Shown here: piece after piece, positions 16,941 to 25,197 of the stretch | Layout of the letters: each line of letters opens with the position of its first letter | Position numbering within the stretch: position 1 is the first letter of the stretch | Translations under genes and position numbers: made by a program | Origin: JBEKCP01 sp049509515 | GTDB taxonomy: Bacteria; Planctomycetota; Planctomycetia; Pirellulales; Thermoguttaceae | NCBI GenBank assembly: GCA_049509515.1 | Contig: JBEKZV010000022.1 | Span: 1-64,000 of the forward strand | Reading direction: 5' to 3' | DNA length: 64,000 nucleotides | Notes under the pieces: model-generated | Database searches by the model: none | What the model was told of the DNA's origin: nothing | Seen by the model: the letters and a program-made list of their open reading frames with translations, nothing else

Positions 16941-17095
16941 GACTGGCCCTCCATGACTGCGGGTGTCTCGACCACAGTGACCCCGGCGGTGGGGAAGCGG
17001 GTCTGGTGCCGAGCGAGTAGTTCGGCCAGGATGTCGCCAATCCGCTGCGGCTCGCCGCCGCGCCGGTTCTCGGTGTTGCTTGTGCGGTCTTGCAT
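16901..17095 (-). CDS. Small conserved protein upstream of csrA, 64 aa
   Basis: Protein of 64 residues starting MQDRTSNTENRRGGEPQRIG and continuing DILAELLARHQTRF. The helix RIGDILAELLARH resembles the start of DUF721/DciA-like proteins, but the rest is too short to assign. AGGGGGAG lies five bases before the ATG at 17095 and a strong promoter lies just upstream (17121-17148). Its last 40 bases overlap the csrA-like reading frame, pointing to translational coupling of the pair. I believe related small genes next to csrA exist in other planctomycetes, but could not check. Confidence 0.65.
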   Translation of the reverse strand: MQDRTSNTENRRGGEPQRIGDILAELLARHQTRFPTAGVTVVETPAVMEGQSCSFYPAEMASLS

Positions 17096-17120
17096 GACTT
17101 CTCCCCCTGAAACTGCCTCT

Positions 17121-17148
17121 ATTCTACGGAATACTATACGGTTGTCAA
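17121..17148 (-). promoter_or_regulatory. Strong sigma-70-like promoter for the 64-aa/csrA pair
   Basis: On the minus strand a perfect TTGACA (17148-17143) is followed after 16 bp by TAGAAT (17126-17121). The predicted start near 17114 gives a short ~19-base leader containing AGGGGGAG before the ATG at 17095. Confidence 0.7.
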
Positions 17149-17275
17149 CTGTCTGCGGCTCGGATTTTCTTGTGGCAAAATAGGCAAAATAGCATGGCTT
17201 TGGGAACATCGCCCCTTGGTGTTGTGCAGAACGGCTGCCGATGCCGATCCCTTATCTACTTCCGGGAGCGGCATC

Positions 17276-17512
17276 ATGGGCATGGGCGCAACACCCGAGC
17301 TTCTGGCACAGACCTTCGCGGACCTGGGGGCCACTGGCGCCATGGTCCGCACGATCCTGCTGCGGGACCGCCGTTTCGCCGGTCAGAGATTCCGCTGCGG
17401 CGGGATGCAGGCAGTCTGGTTGGCGGGCAGCGGCCGGATCGCGTTCTACGATGAGGGGGGAACGCTGTTGACGACGGTCAGGCTCGAAGCCGATGAGCAA
17501 CGAGCAGCGTGA
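17276..17512 (+). CDS. Small conserved-looking protein, 78 aa
   Basis: Protein of 78 residues with an N-terminal helix (TPELLAQTFADL) and a beta-rich part (FRCGGMQAVWLAGSGRIAFY followed by DEGGTLLTTVRLE). The pattern of a CGG turn, Ala-Val-Trp, Phe-Tyr-Asp and an acidic C terminus is one I associate with short planctomycete proteins of unknown function. GGGAG lies about seven bases before the ATG at 17276; the next in-frame ATG at 17282 is an alternative. It is divergent from the 64-aa/csrA pair and convergent with the second csrA, so it sits between two csrA loci. Confidence 0.6.
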   Translation: MGMGATPELLAQTFADLGATGAMVRTILLRDRRFAGQRFRCGGMQAVWLAGSGRIAFYDEGGTLLTTVRLEADEQRAA

Positions 17513-17539
17513 AGCGAGAATCCAAGGGGCTATGCCCTT

Positions 17540-17746
17540 TCAGGGCCCTTCGCCGGCATCCGTCCGCGAAGGGCTTGCCGTTTCGTGGCGGTGAATCGCG
17601 TCGTACACTTCTCTTGCGTGAACGGACATTTCCTTTGGGCACTCGACCCCGAGGCGCACCTTGTCGCCGCGGATCTCGATCACGGTCACGGTGATCTCGT
17701 CCCCGATGACAATGCCCTCGTTTTTCTTGCGCGGGATGATGAGCAT
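17540..17746 (-). CDS. csrA: CsrA/RsmA family RNA-binding regulator
   Basis: Intact CsrA-like protein of 68 residues: MLIIPRKKNEGIVIGDEITV, then EIRGDKVRLGVECPKEMSV followed by HAREVYDAI. CsrA dimers bind GGA motifs in mRNA leaders to control translation. AAAGGAGC lies eight bases before the ATG at 17746. Aligned residue by residue to E. coli CsrA, position 44, normally the key Arg, is Ala here (VHAREV), and Leu4 is Ile; Arg45 follows. The C-terminal 13 residues are an unrelated tail. The leader contains a hairpin with AGGA in the loop, suggesting autoregulation. It is separate from the frameshifted copy 0.6 kb away. Confidence 0.9.
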   Translation of the reverse strand: MLIIPRKKNEGIVIGDEITVTVIEIRGDKVRLGVECPKEMSVHAREVYDAIHRHETASPSRTDAGEGP

Positions 17747-17778
17747 TTGTTCCGCTCCTTTGTGTAAAGGGCATGGGA

Positions 17779-17800
17779 GCAGGGCCACGTCCTGCCCTGC
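17779..17800 (-). promoter_or_regulatory. Leader hairpin with AGGA loop before csrA
   Basis: In the minus-strand leader, GCAGGGC and GCCCTGC form a 7-bp stem closing the loop AGGACGTG. A GGA displayed in a hairpin loop is the preferred CsrA site, and a second GGA lies in the Shine-Dalgarno about 35 bases downstream. This matches the two-site layout of CsrA-repressed leaders. Confidence 0.45.
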
Positions 17801-18138
17801 CGGGTCCATTGCTTGGCAGGCTCCCTCCCACCAGGAGGAAAACATAGCACACCTTGGCATTCTGCAAAATCTGGCGCTTTGTTCAGCTTGCTTGCAGTGC
17901 TGGCACGAGTGGGATCGGCGGCATCAGCCAAGTGCAGGGTGGCGCCCTGCTCCCAATACGCGACGGCCTTCCGTTGCAGCGTCTCACTTTCCACCCAGCT
18001 TGCCGGGCCAGCCCCCGGAAAACTGTTGCGGTTCGGTAGCCAACGGCACGGGCGGCGAGGTAGAATTGGGAGCTGAATCGGGGACTTGAACGTGCAGGAG
18101 CAACAGCACCTACTGAACCATTGACAGGAGAGTCGCCC
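17801..18138. other. Gap without recognisable gene
   Basis: Between the csrA leader and the beta-helix gene I see no reading frame with domain support, no repeat and no strong promoter. It presumably holds the csrA promoter (minus strand) and the promoter of the gene at 18139 (plus strand). Confidence 0.5.
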
Positions 18139-19980
18139 ATGATTAGCCGTTTCACACTGCGGACTCGGTTGGCGTGCGTCCGGACCGGCGTGCGGTTGCT
18201 GGCGGCCTGGTTGGCGTGGTGGGTTTCGTGCCCTTGCGGCTGCGCGGCCGCCGAAATCATTCCGCCCGATCGGCGAGTCGATTGGTCGCCGGGCATCGCC
18301 GGCGGGATCCCCACGTATCCGGCAGGCATCAATGTCAAGGATGCGCCCTACTGGGCCAAGGGCGACGGCGTGGCCGACGACACGGCAGCCATTCAAAGAG
18401 CCATCAACAGTTGCCCCGCCGGGAAGGCCGTGTTCCTGCCCGAAGGAACCTACCGCACGACAGCCGAGCTGGCGATCAACGCCAAAGCGATCGTGCTGCG
18501 CGGCGCCGGCCCGAGGAAAACGCGCATCAGGGGCGACGGCACCAGCGGGAGCATTATCATGGCCGGCGGCTCGAGCGGCAGGGATTTCACCTCGGTCAAG
18601 GCAGGATTCGAAAAGGATTCGACCCGCGTCGCCGTCAGCGATGCGACCGGGCTGAACGCCGGCGATTATGTCGAGATCCTTCAGGACAATGACCCCGCCG
18701 TGTGCGAAAGACTTCACGACTATATGCTGCGGGCGATCGGCCAGACGATGAAAGTCGCAGCCAAGAACGGCCTGGCTCTCACCCTCGATCGCCCCCTCTA
18801 CTACAGCTACAATTCCAGGGTTTTCGGCGGCGTCAACAAGTGGGACATGTTCCCCTTGACCAGGGACGTGCAGGGGCTGCGGGACGACCTGGCGAAGAAC
18901 GGGTACCTGGACGAGAAGTCGTTCATCCTCGCGAAGTTCGTCGCGTTGCGCAGTGCCTCCGAGATGGCGCTGGCCGACAAATACGCCGCCAAGAAGAAGG
19001 AGATTTTCGCCTTCGTGTCCAAGCACGTCGGCAACGTCAAGCTCTTCAAGGTCTTTCCCATCGTCGGCGCGGGTCTGGAAGACTTGTGCGTCGAGCGGGG
19101 CGTCAGCGGCGGCTACGACAACATCACGTATTCCACGGCCGCGAACTGTTGGATCAAGAATGTGGAGAGCTGCAAGACCCGCAAATGGCACGTGCGGCTC
19201 AGGGGCTGTTATGCCTGCGAGGTGCGGGAGAGTTACTTTCACGACGCCTGGGAGGCCGGCGGCGACGCCGATTACGGGGTAGGCTGCTTCCAGCGCTGCA
19301 CCGACAACCTCGTCGAGAACAACGTTTTCGCCCGTTGCCGCCATTCGATGATCCTCGAATACGGCGGCTGCGGCAACGTCTACGGCTACAACTACTCCCG
19401 CGACCCGATCAACGAGAACATGGACAAGACGGATTTCATGATGTCGGACGTCGCCCTGCACGGCGGCCATCCCTACATGAACCTCTTCGAGGGGAACATC
19501 GCCGCGCACATCGACTGCGACAACGTGTTGGGCTCCAGCCGGCACAATACCTATTTCCGCAACTTCATCGAGCGGAAGTCGATTCCGGCGGTCAAGTACG
19601 GCATGTGGGGAATCGAGGTGCAGATGGGCAACCTGTACGAGAACTTCGTGGGAAACGTGATCGCGCCGGTTCCGGCGTACGCCCCGCCCACCGACGCCTG
19701 GCGGATCGGCTACGACCAGCTCGCCGCGACGGCCGGCGACCCGCGGGTGGCGGCGACGATCCTCCGGCACGGCAACGTCGACCAGACCACCGGCCGGACC
19801 GAGTGGGACGGCAGGATCGCGGACCGGAAGCTGCCGGCTTCGCTGTATCTGAAGGCGAAGCCGGCGTTCTTCGGCCACCACCCCTGGCCCGCCATCGGCC
19901 CGGACGTGGAGCCGCACGCGGGCTTCTTGCCGGCGAAGGACCGCTACGAGCGGGAACTGAGCAAGGCGGCGGCGAAGTGA
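18139..19980 (+). CDS. Secreted right-handed beta-helix protein, pectate-lyase-3-like
   Basis: Exported protein of 613 residues. A signal peptide (RLLAAWLAWWVSCPCGCAA) is followed by the opening of a Pectate_lyase_3/GH28-related domain: NVKDAPYWAKGDGVADDTAA, then IQRAINSCPAGKAVFLPEGT at residues ~65-115. Later segments (CYACEVRESYFHDAWEAGGD, NNVFARCRHSMILEYGGCGN) show the regular rungs of a parallel beta-helix to about residue 520. AGGAG lies eight bases before the ATG at 18139. Family members are lyases, epimerases or glycosidases of acidic polysaccharides; catalytic residues could not be assigned. Local Cys content is unusually high, which suggests a disulfide-stabilised extracytoplasmic protein. 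Confidence 0.82.
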   Translation: MISRFTLRTRLACVRTGVRLLAAWLAWWVSCPCGCAAAEIIPPDRRVDWSPGIAGGIPTYPAGINVKDAPYWAKGDGVADDTAAIQRAINSCPAGKAVFLPEGTYRTTAELAINAKAIVLRGAGPRKTRIRGDGTSGSIIMAGGSSGRDFTSVKAGFEKDSTRVAVSDATGLNAGDYVEILQDNDPAVCERLHDYMLRAIGQTMKVAAKNGLALTLDRPLYYSYNSRVFGGVNKWDMFPLTRDVQGLRDDLAKNGYLDEKSFILAKFVALRSASEMALADKYAAKKKEIFAFVSKHVGNVKLFKVFPIVGAGLEDLCVERGVSGGYDNITYSTAANCWIKNVESCKTRKWHVRLRGCYACEVRESYFHDAWEAGGDADYGVGCFQRCTDNLVENNVFARCRHSMILEYGGCGNVYGYNYSRDPINENMDKTDFMMSDVALHGGHPYMNLFEGNIAAHIDCDNVLGSSRHNTYFRNFIERKSIPAVKYGMWGIEVQMGNLYENFVGNVIAPVPAYAPPTDAWRIGYDQLAATAGDPRVAATILRHGNVDQTTGRTEWDGRIADRKLPASLYLKAKPAFFGHHPWPAIGPDVEPHAGFLPAKDRYERELSKAAAK

Positions 19981-20080
19981 AAAATCGGATTCCCAAGAGC
20001 CTGGTAAACGTCCGGCGACACTACGGATTGCCGCTCCGCGACGGACCGTTTCCGGACACTCGCATGAGGAACGAGACGCC

Positions 20081-20171
20081 ATGTCCTTCCGCCCCGTCTT
20101 CATTGCCGTAGTGATCGGCGACCCTTGCATTCCTCGCACGGGCAGCCGATAATCGCGTCGCTGTCCTTTGA
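20081..20171 (+). pseudogene. Possible remnant of an exported protein's N terminus
   Basis: An ATG at 20081 preceded by GAGGAAC opens MSFRPVFIAVVIG, a typical signal-anchor start, then reads into a stop at 20152. Shifting frame after that point gives ATLAFLARAADNRVAVL and a stop at 20169-20171, which would complete a signal peptide. This suggests the 5' end of a decayed secreted-protein gene in the 283-bp gap before the oxidoreductase gene. Confidence 0.3.
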
Positions 20172-20263
20172 CCCGTTTCTCCGCGGGGTGTTGGAGATCG
20201 AAGGGCCGCGAAGGGCCCCCGGACCTGCCATGCCCCCTCCCCAAACGAACTAGGACGAATGCC

Positions 20264-21511
20264 ATGAGCACACCAGACCGGCAAGAACCCGCGATTTCTC
20301 GACGCGGACTCCTCGGCAGCGCCGCTGCCATGGCGACTTCGGCGTCGATGCTCGGCGGCATGAACGTCCTGGCCGCCGACGCTCCGAAGCCGGCAGCGAC
20401 GGGGCGGAAGATCAAGTTGGGGTTGATCGGCTGCGGCGGCCGGGGCCATTGGCTGATGCCCCTGTTCATGAAGCACGGCGGCTACGAACTCCACGCCCTG
20501 GCCGACTACTTCCCGGAAGTCGCCGAGGCGGCCGGCGGCAAGCTCGCCGTCGCCAAGACGCGCCGATTCAGCGGACTATCGGGCTACAAGAAGCTCATCG
20601 AGAGCGGCGTCGAGGCGGTCCTCATCGAGGACGTGCCCTACTTCTATCCCGAGCAGGCCCGGGCCGCGGTCGAAGCGGGGTTGCACGTGTACATGGCCAA
20701 GCCGATTGCCGTCGACGTGCCGGGCTGCTTGACCATCGCAGCGGCCGCCAAACAGGCCACGCAGAAACAGCGCTGCTTCCTGGTCGACTATCAGTTGCCG
20801 CACGATCCGGCCTGCATCGAGGTGGCTACCCGCGTGCGCGAAGGCGGGCTGGGAAAACTGGCCCACGTCGCGTCCTTCGGCATCGCCTGGCAGGCCTGGC
20901 CCGATCCGGCGTTGGGCAAGAACATCGAAAGCCGGCTCCGCGACGAAATCTGGCTCTCCGACACGGCATTGAGCGGCGACACGATCGTCTCCTACGACAT
21001 CCACATCATCGACGGCATCGTGTGGACCTTGGGCCAACGGCCCACGAGCGCCTGCGGACGTTCGCGCATCTGCCGGCCCGAGCCGCACGGCGACCGCACC
21101 GACGCCGCGGCGGTGATCTACGAGATGGCTGACGGCACCATCTGGACCCACGTTACGCAGAGCATCAACAACAACATCGACATCACCACCCTGTCGGCCA
21201 GCATGTGCGGCATGCAGGCCACGGCCCACCTGCAATACGGCGGCAAGAACTACGTCCGCGGCGGCACGAAACACTACTCGGGCACAAGCGGCGACCTGTT
21301 CACGGAAGGCGTCGTCAAGAACATCGCCGCCTTCCATAGAAATATCCTGGAAGGGCACCATGAAAACCCGTCGGCCCAACGTGCCGTCGACGGTACGCTG
21401 ACGGCCATCCTCGGCCGCGAAGCCGCCGCCCGGCGCTGCTCCCTCAGCATGGCCGACCTGATCAAAGAGAACAAACGCCTCACGGTCAACTTGGAAGGCA
21501 TGAAGGCTTAG
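20264..21511 (+). CDS. Tat-exported Gfo/Idh/MocA family oxidoreductase
   Basis: NAD(P)-dependent oxidoreductase of 415 residues. A twin-arginine signal (ISRRGLLGSAAAMATSASML) is followed by the Rossmann glycine motif KLGLIGCGGRGHWL near residues 48-61, and the EKP-like motif appears as MAKPIAVDVPG at ~145. Members oxidise or epimerise sugars and sugar derivatives, usually with tightly bound NAD; Tat export of a pre-folded cofactor-loaded enzyme is typical of planctomycetes. A weak AGGAC lies before the ATG at 20264. The gene at 21531 follows after 19 bp and is probably in the same operon. Confidence 0.9.
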   Translation: MSTPDRQEPAISRRGLLGSAAAMATSASMLGGMNVLAADAPKPAATGRKIKLGLIGCGGRGHWLMPLFMKHGGYELHALADYFPEVAEAAGGKLAVAKTRRFSGLSGYKKLIESGVEAVLIEDVPYFYPEQARAAVEAGLHVYMAKPIAVDVPGCLTIAAAAKQATQKQRCFLVDYQLPHDPACIEVATRVREGGLGKLAHVASFGIAWQAWPDPALGKNIESRLRDEIWLSDTALSGDTIVSYDIHIIDGIVWTLGQRPTSACGRSRICRPEPHGDRTDAAAVIYEMADGTIWTHVTQSINNNIDITTLSASMCGMQATAHLQYGGKNYVRGGTKHYSGTSGDLFTEGVVKNIAAFHRNILEGHHENPSAQRAVDGTLTAILGREAAARRCSLSMADLIKENKRLTVNLEGMKA

Positions 21512-21530
21512 GGGAACGGGAGAGAATGCC

Positions 21531-22460
21531 ATGCACCACTTTCGCCGCGCCGGGCTGCCGGCCATGGCCGCAATCCTGGCGGTACTGGCGGGCCGATTCG
21601 CCCCGGCAGGGGACCGTGCGCCGTCCGAACTCGCGTTCACTCGCGCGGGAAGCGAACTGCACTTCGATACGGGCGTTCTGAAAGGCGCGCTGGGCGAGGG
21701 CGGCAAGTCGCTGGGGCTGCGGCCGGTGACCCACGTCGCCTCGGGGGCCCAGGTGGCCGGGGCGCTGGGCATCTTCTCGCCGTATCGCATGTTAACCTCC
21801 GACGCGCGTTTCGGAACGGCGGCCTGGGACTGGGCCAGCCAGGCCGAGCCGCTGGCCGACGGGGCCGCAAGAGTACACTGGTCGCCGGACAAGGTTCATC
21901 CGCTGGAAATGACCGGCGTTTATCGCTGGGCGGCAGACGACACGCTGGACCTGGAATTGACCGTCAAGCCGCAACGCGACCTGCGGCGATTCGAGTTGTT
22001 TCTGGCTTCTTATTTCAACGGATTCCCGGCAGCGCTGGCCTGTGTCGAGCGGCCGGGCCCGGCCGGCGGTTCCTGGCAATTCACGGCAGCCGTAAAGGCC
22101 CGCGGCGATTGGCAGACGTTTCCTCGCGACGATGCGGCGGCGGCGATCTGCGGCGACGGGCGGTGGGCTCGCCCGCCGAACCCCGTAACGTGGCAGTTGA
22201 TGCCCCGCCTGGCCGCGCCCTTGGCTTTGCGGCGCGACGCGAAGAGCGGGCTCAGCGCAGTCCTGATGTCGCGGCCCAACGACTGCTTCGCCGTCTCGAT
22301 GCCCTACGGCGAGGACGGCCATCGCTCGGTTTATCTCTCGCTGTTCGGCGGCGATCTCAAGGCCGGACAAGAGGCCTCGGCCGCCGCCCGGTTGGTGATC
22401 GGCAAGGACATCACCGACCGCCGGGCGATGGAACTCTATCGGCTGTATCTCAAGAAGTGA
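21531..22460 (+). CDS. Secreted protein of unknown function
   Basis: Exported protein of 309 residues: signal peptide (LPAMAAILAVLAGRFAPAG), then a beta-rich domain with many aromatic and charged residues (LDLELTVKPQRDLRRFELFL, ASYFNGFPAALACVERPG). I do not recognise the family; the strand-rich pattern and end (MELYRLYLKK) would fit a beta-sandwich carbohydrate-related fold. GGGAGAG lies before the ATG at 21531. It sits 19 bp after the Gfo/Idh/MocA gene, so it is likely co-expressed and may act on the same sugar derivative. Confidence 0.7.
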   Translation: MHHFRRAGLPAMAAILAVLAGRFAPAGDRAPSELAFTRAGSELHFDTGVLKGALGEGGKSLGLRPVTHVASGAQVAGALGIFSPYRMLTSDARFGTAAWDWASQAEPLADGAARVHWSPDKVHPLEMTGVYRWAADDTLDLELTVKPQRDLRRFELFLASYFNGFPAALACVERPGPAGGSWQFTAAVKARGDWQTFPRDDAAAAICGDGRWARPPNPVTWQLMPRLAAPLALRRDAKSGLSAVLMSRPNDCFAVSMPYGEDGHRSVYLSLFGGDLKAGQEASAAARLVIGKDITDRRAMELYRLYLKK

Positions 22461-22506
22461 GCGTTTACCGTCCCGCGCGGCCTGCGAGCGGCGGCAGAGG
22501 CGAGCG

Positions 22507-25080
22507 CTACGCGAGGAGCTCGCGGTACGACCGGAGGAGCCGGCCGATCCGGCTTTCCGGCTCGTCGAGCAGCTCGATGCGAAAATGCCGCACCCCGCGC
22601 TCGACCAACGACGGCACGGCGTCAGCCAGGTCCTGCGGCCGGGCATGAAAGACGGTGCTGCGGCAGGCCGTCTCCGCCCGCAGCGGATGCTCCACGCCCC
22701 GCCGATCCCGCAGGCGGACCTCGTGCCGGCGGCATGGCCGGCCGCAGCCGGTCTTGCCGGCGCCCGACGAGAGCAAGGCCGTGAAGACGCAGTGCTGCGT
22801 ATGAAACATGGGCATGTGCTGGTAGACCACCACCTCGAGGCGGCCGGCCGGCGTCGCCCGAGCCAACTCGAGAAGTTGCTCGCGCGGGCAGTCGTAGGCC
22901 GCCGTCACGCGGCACGCGCCCAGCTCGTGCAGGAATTGCACGGTCAGCGCATTGGCTGCATGGAGGGAGAAATCGGCCACGAAGGGGACGCCCTGTGCGG
23001 CACAGAGCGCGGCCGCGGCGAGGTTCCGCACCAGGATGCCGTCGGCCCCGCGATTCAGGATCGCCGCGACGCTCTCGAGCTCGCCCGGCTTCTGCACTCG
23101 CGGCGTTGCCAGGAAGATCGTCGCTTGCCGGGCGTGAGCCGACTCGACCGCGGCGGCGTACTGATCCGGGTCCTCGAAATCGGCCATGAGGCTGGCGACG
23201 CCGGCGGCGATAACCGGCTCGATCTGCTGCCGCCGGCGGCAGAGCACGTGCAGTCGCGGCGCGGCGATGCCGGGCGGTTGTGAATCCTTGTAGGGTGGGT
23301 CGAGCGCAGCGAGCCCCACCATTCTTTGGGCGAATTCCTGTGGCGGGGCTCGCCGACCAACGCTCCGCGTCGGTGCCCGTCGACCCACCCTACGCGTTGC
23401 GGCCGGCGCACGGGAAACGGACGATTCACAGCCTCCGGGCGTGGTGCCCGGCTTGCCCAGCAGTGCGGGCAGGGGCGAGTCGGCGGCGGTCGAGAGCGGC
23501 GGCCGCCGCGCGAGCGAGGCGTCCAACCCCTCGACCAGTGCGTGCCGCAACTGCCCCAACACGCTCAGCGGCGCCATGGGCCGGCCTGCGATGCGGGCTT
23601 CCAGGCGGCGCAGGCGATAAGCCGTGCCGCCCAGCCGGCCCAACTGTTCGGCAAGCACGTCGACGGTAAGCGGATGTTTCCTGGCCTCGGCCAGGACTTG
23701 CGGCGACTCGACGCGACACGCGGCGCCGGAATCGGCGCGGGCGGAAACGCACAAACGCCCGCCGACGCCGGCTTCGACCGTCAAATCCAGCGGCACGCGA
23801 CGCCCGGCTCGCGCGGCCGCATAGGTCTTCCGCAGCCGCCGGGTCAACTGCGGATCGTCGGTCTTCCACACTTTCAGACCGGGCCGCAGCGTATCAAGGT
23901 CGACGGCGCCGCGGCCGAAGGAGAGCTCCACCAGCCCCTCGGCGACCGGCTCGCCGAGCGGCTGGCCCCGGCAAAACACACCGTAGACGCGGCCGCCCTG
24001 CCGGGCATCGTCCGGGCGGTCGCCCTCGAAGACTACGCCGTCGCCGCGCCGGACCGCCGCGGCCAGCGCGACCACAGCGCGTCCCTTGCAGACGGCCTGG
24101 ACCCGGCCCAGATAGACGCCCCGTTTGGCCGAGCTTTGGCCGGGGACGAGGGCCTTGTGGTCGCAGCCTGCCAGCCAGCCGTGCGAGAAGCCGCGGGAGA
24201 AGGGGACCTCCAGCTCGGCAATCTGCTGCGGCGCGAACCGTCCCGGGCGGCCCGAGCAGGCGGCGTCGATCGCCGTGCGGTAATGCCGCGTGACGCCGGC
24301 CACATACTCGGCCGACTTCAGGCGGCCCTCGATCTTCAGGGCATCGACGCCCGCGGCCAGCAGCTCCGGCAGCAGGTCGTAGGCGGCCAGGTCCTGCGGG
24401 CTGAGCAGATACTTCCGGTCGCCCAGGTCCAGCTCGCGGCCGTCGGAGATCAACTGGTAGGGGAGCCGGCAGGCCTGGGCACATTGGCCGCGGTTGGCGC
24501 TGCGGCCGCCCAGTGCGAGGCTGGCCATGCACTGGCCCGACACGGAGATGCACAGCGCACCGTGGACGAAGACCTCCAGGCCCAGCCGTGTCCGCCCGCG
24601 GATCCGGCGGATTTCTTCGAGCGACAGCTCGCGGGCCAGCACCACCCGCCGCAGGCCGAGCGACTCGGCCACGCGGATGCCTTCGGCGCTGGTGAGCGAC
24701 ATTTGCGTCGAGGCGTGCACGGGCCAATCGGGGCAGATGGCGCGGATCAGCCGCGCGGCCCCCAAGTCCTGCACCAGCACGGCATCGACCCCGGCAGCGA
24801 TGGCCCGGCGTGCGGCCAGCTCCAGGGCTGGCAGCTCGTCGTGGAAGACGAGCGTGTTGAGCGTCACGTAGCCCTTGACGCCGCGGCGGTGCAGGTAGCC
24901 CATCAGCTCGGGGAGTTCGTCGGGGGCGAAGTTGACGGCCCGGGCGCGGGCGTTCAGGCCGCCGCGGAGGCCGAAATAGACGGCATCCGCGCCGTTTTCC
25001 ACGGCGGCAGAGGCGCAAGCGGCGTCGCCGGCCGGGGCCAGCAGCTCAGGGCGCGGCAGAGTGTTTCCCAGGGTGGTCAT
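22507..25080 (-). CDS. Peptidase U32 family protein carrying an in-frame MITE
   Basis: Protein of 857 residues. Residues 1-~290 form the U32 core (LLAPAGDAACASAAVENGAD, then AVYFGL; later FVHGALCISVSGQCMASLAL and RGQCAQACRLPYQL), with the conserved Cys of this family. Some U32 members modify rRNA or tRNA bases by hydroxylation, others are collagenase-like. A middle domain and a C-terminal half related to U32 (VLCRRRQQIEPVIAAGVASL and CRPCRRHEVRLRDRRG) follow. Residues ~563-597 are encoded by a 104-bp MITE at 23290-23393 and read RVGRRAPTRSVGRRAP and so on, with no family similarity. The reading frame stays open across it. The ATG at 25080 lies directly before the core domain. Confidence 0.88.
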   Translation of the reverse strand: MTTLGNTLPRPELLAPAGDAACASAAVENGADAVYFGLRGGLNARARAVNFAPDELPELMGYLHRRGVKGYVTLNTLVFHDELPALELAARRAIAAGVDAVLVQDLGAARLIRAICPDWPVHASTQMSLTSAEGIRVAESLGLRRVVLARELSLEEIRRIRGRTRLGLEVFVHGALCISVSGQCMASLALGGRSANRGQCAQACRLPYQLISDGRELDLGDRKYLLSPQDLAAYDLLPELLAAGVDALKIEGRLKSAEYVAGVTRHYRTAIDAACSGRPGRFAPQQIAELEVPFSRGFSHGWLAGCDHKALVPGQSSAKRGVYLGRVQAVCKGRAVVALAAAVRRGDGVVFEGDRPDDARQGGRVYGVFCRGQPLGEPVAEGLVELSFGRGAVDLDTLRPGLKVWKTDDPQLTRRLRKTYAAARAGRRVPLDLTVEAGVGGRLCVSARADSGAACRVESPQVLAEARKHPLTVDVLAEQLGRLGGTAYRLRRLEARIAGRPMAPLSVLGQLRHALVEGLDASLARRPPLSTAADSPLPALLGKPGTTPGGCESSVSRAPAATRRVGRRAPTRSVGRRAPPQEFAQRMVGLAALDPPYKDSQPPGIAAPRLHVLCRRRQQIEPVIAAGVASLMADFEDPDQYAAAVESAHARQATIFLATPRVQKPGELESVAAILNRGADGILVRNLAAAALCAAQGVPFVADFSLHAANALTVQFLHELGACRVTAAYDCPREQLLELARATPAGRLEVVVYQHMPMFHTQHCVFTALLSSGAGKTGCGRPCRRHEVRLRDRRGVEHPLRAETACRSTVFHARPQDLADAVPSLVERGVRHFRIELLDEPESRIGRLLRSYRELLA
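23290..23393. mobile_element. MITE copy A, inside the U32 peptidase gene
   Basis: A 104-bp element with perfect 14-bp terminal inverted repeats GTAGGGTGGGTCGA / TCGACCCACCCTAC. It has a GC-rich palindromic body and a central segment containing GGGCGAATTC. It is closely related to 62685-62786 and 49060-49161. No target duplication can be assigned with confidence. Confidence 0.9.
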
Positions 25081-25107
25081 CCACCTCCATTATACAGAGC
25101 GGCCGAA

Positions 25108-25188
25108 GGGGACAGTCCCATTTTCGCGGCGAAATACGCCACCTTTGGCGACTGCGTCGTCCTCGCCGCGAAAATTGGGACAGTCCCC
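25108..25188. repeat. REP-like palindrome, GGGGACAGTCCCA type
   Basis: The left arm starts GGGGACAGTCCCATTTTCGC (25108-25132) and pairs with the right arm (25163-25188) over 25 bases, with one mismatch and one extra base, around a 30-base loop. It fills most of the 117-bp space between the U32 gene and the carbonic anhydrase gene and shares its outer motif with the palindrome at 9199-9273. Confidence 0.85.
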
Positions 25189-25197
25189 CGTGAACGG

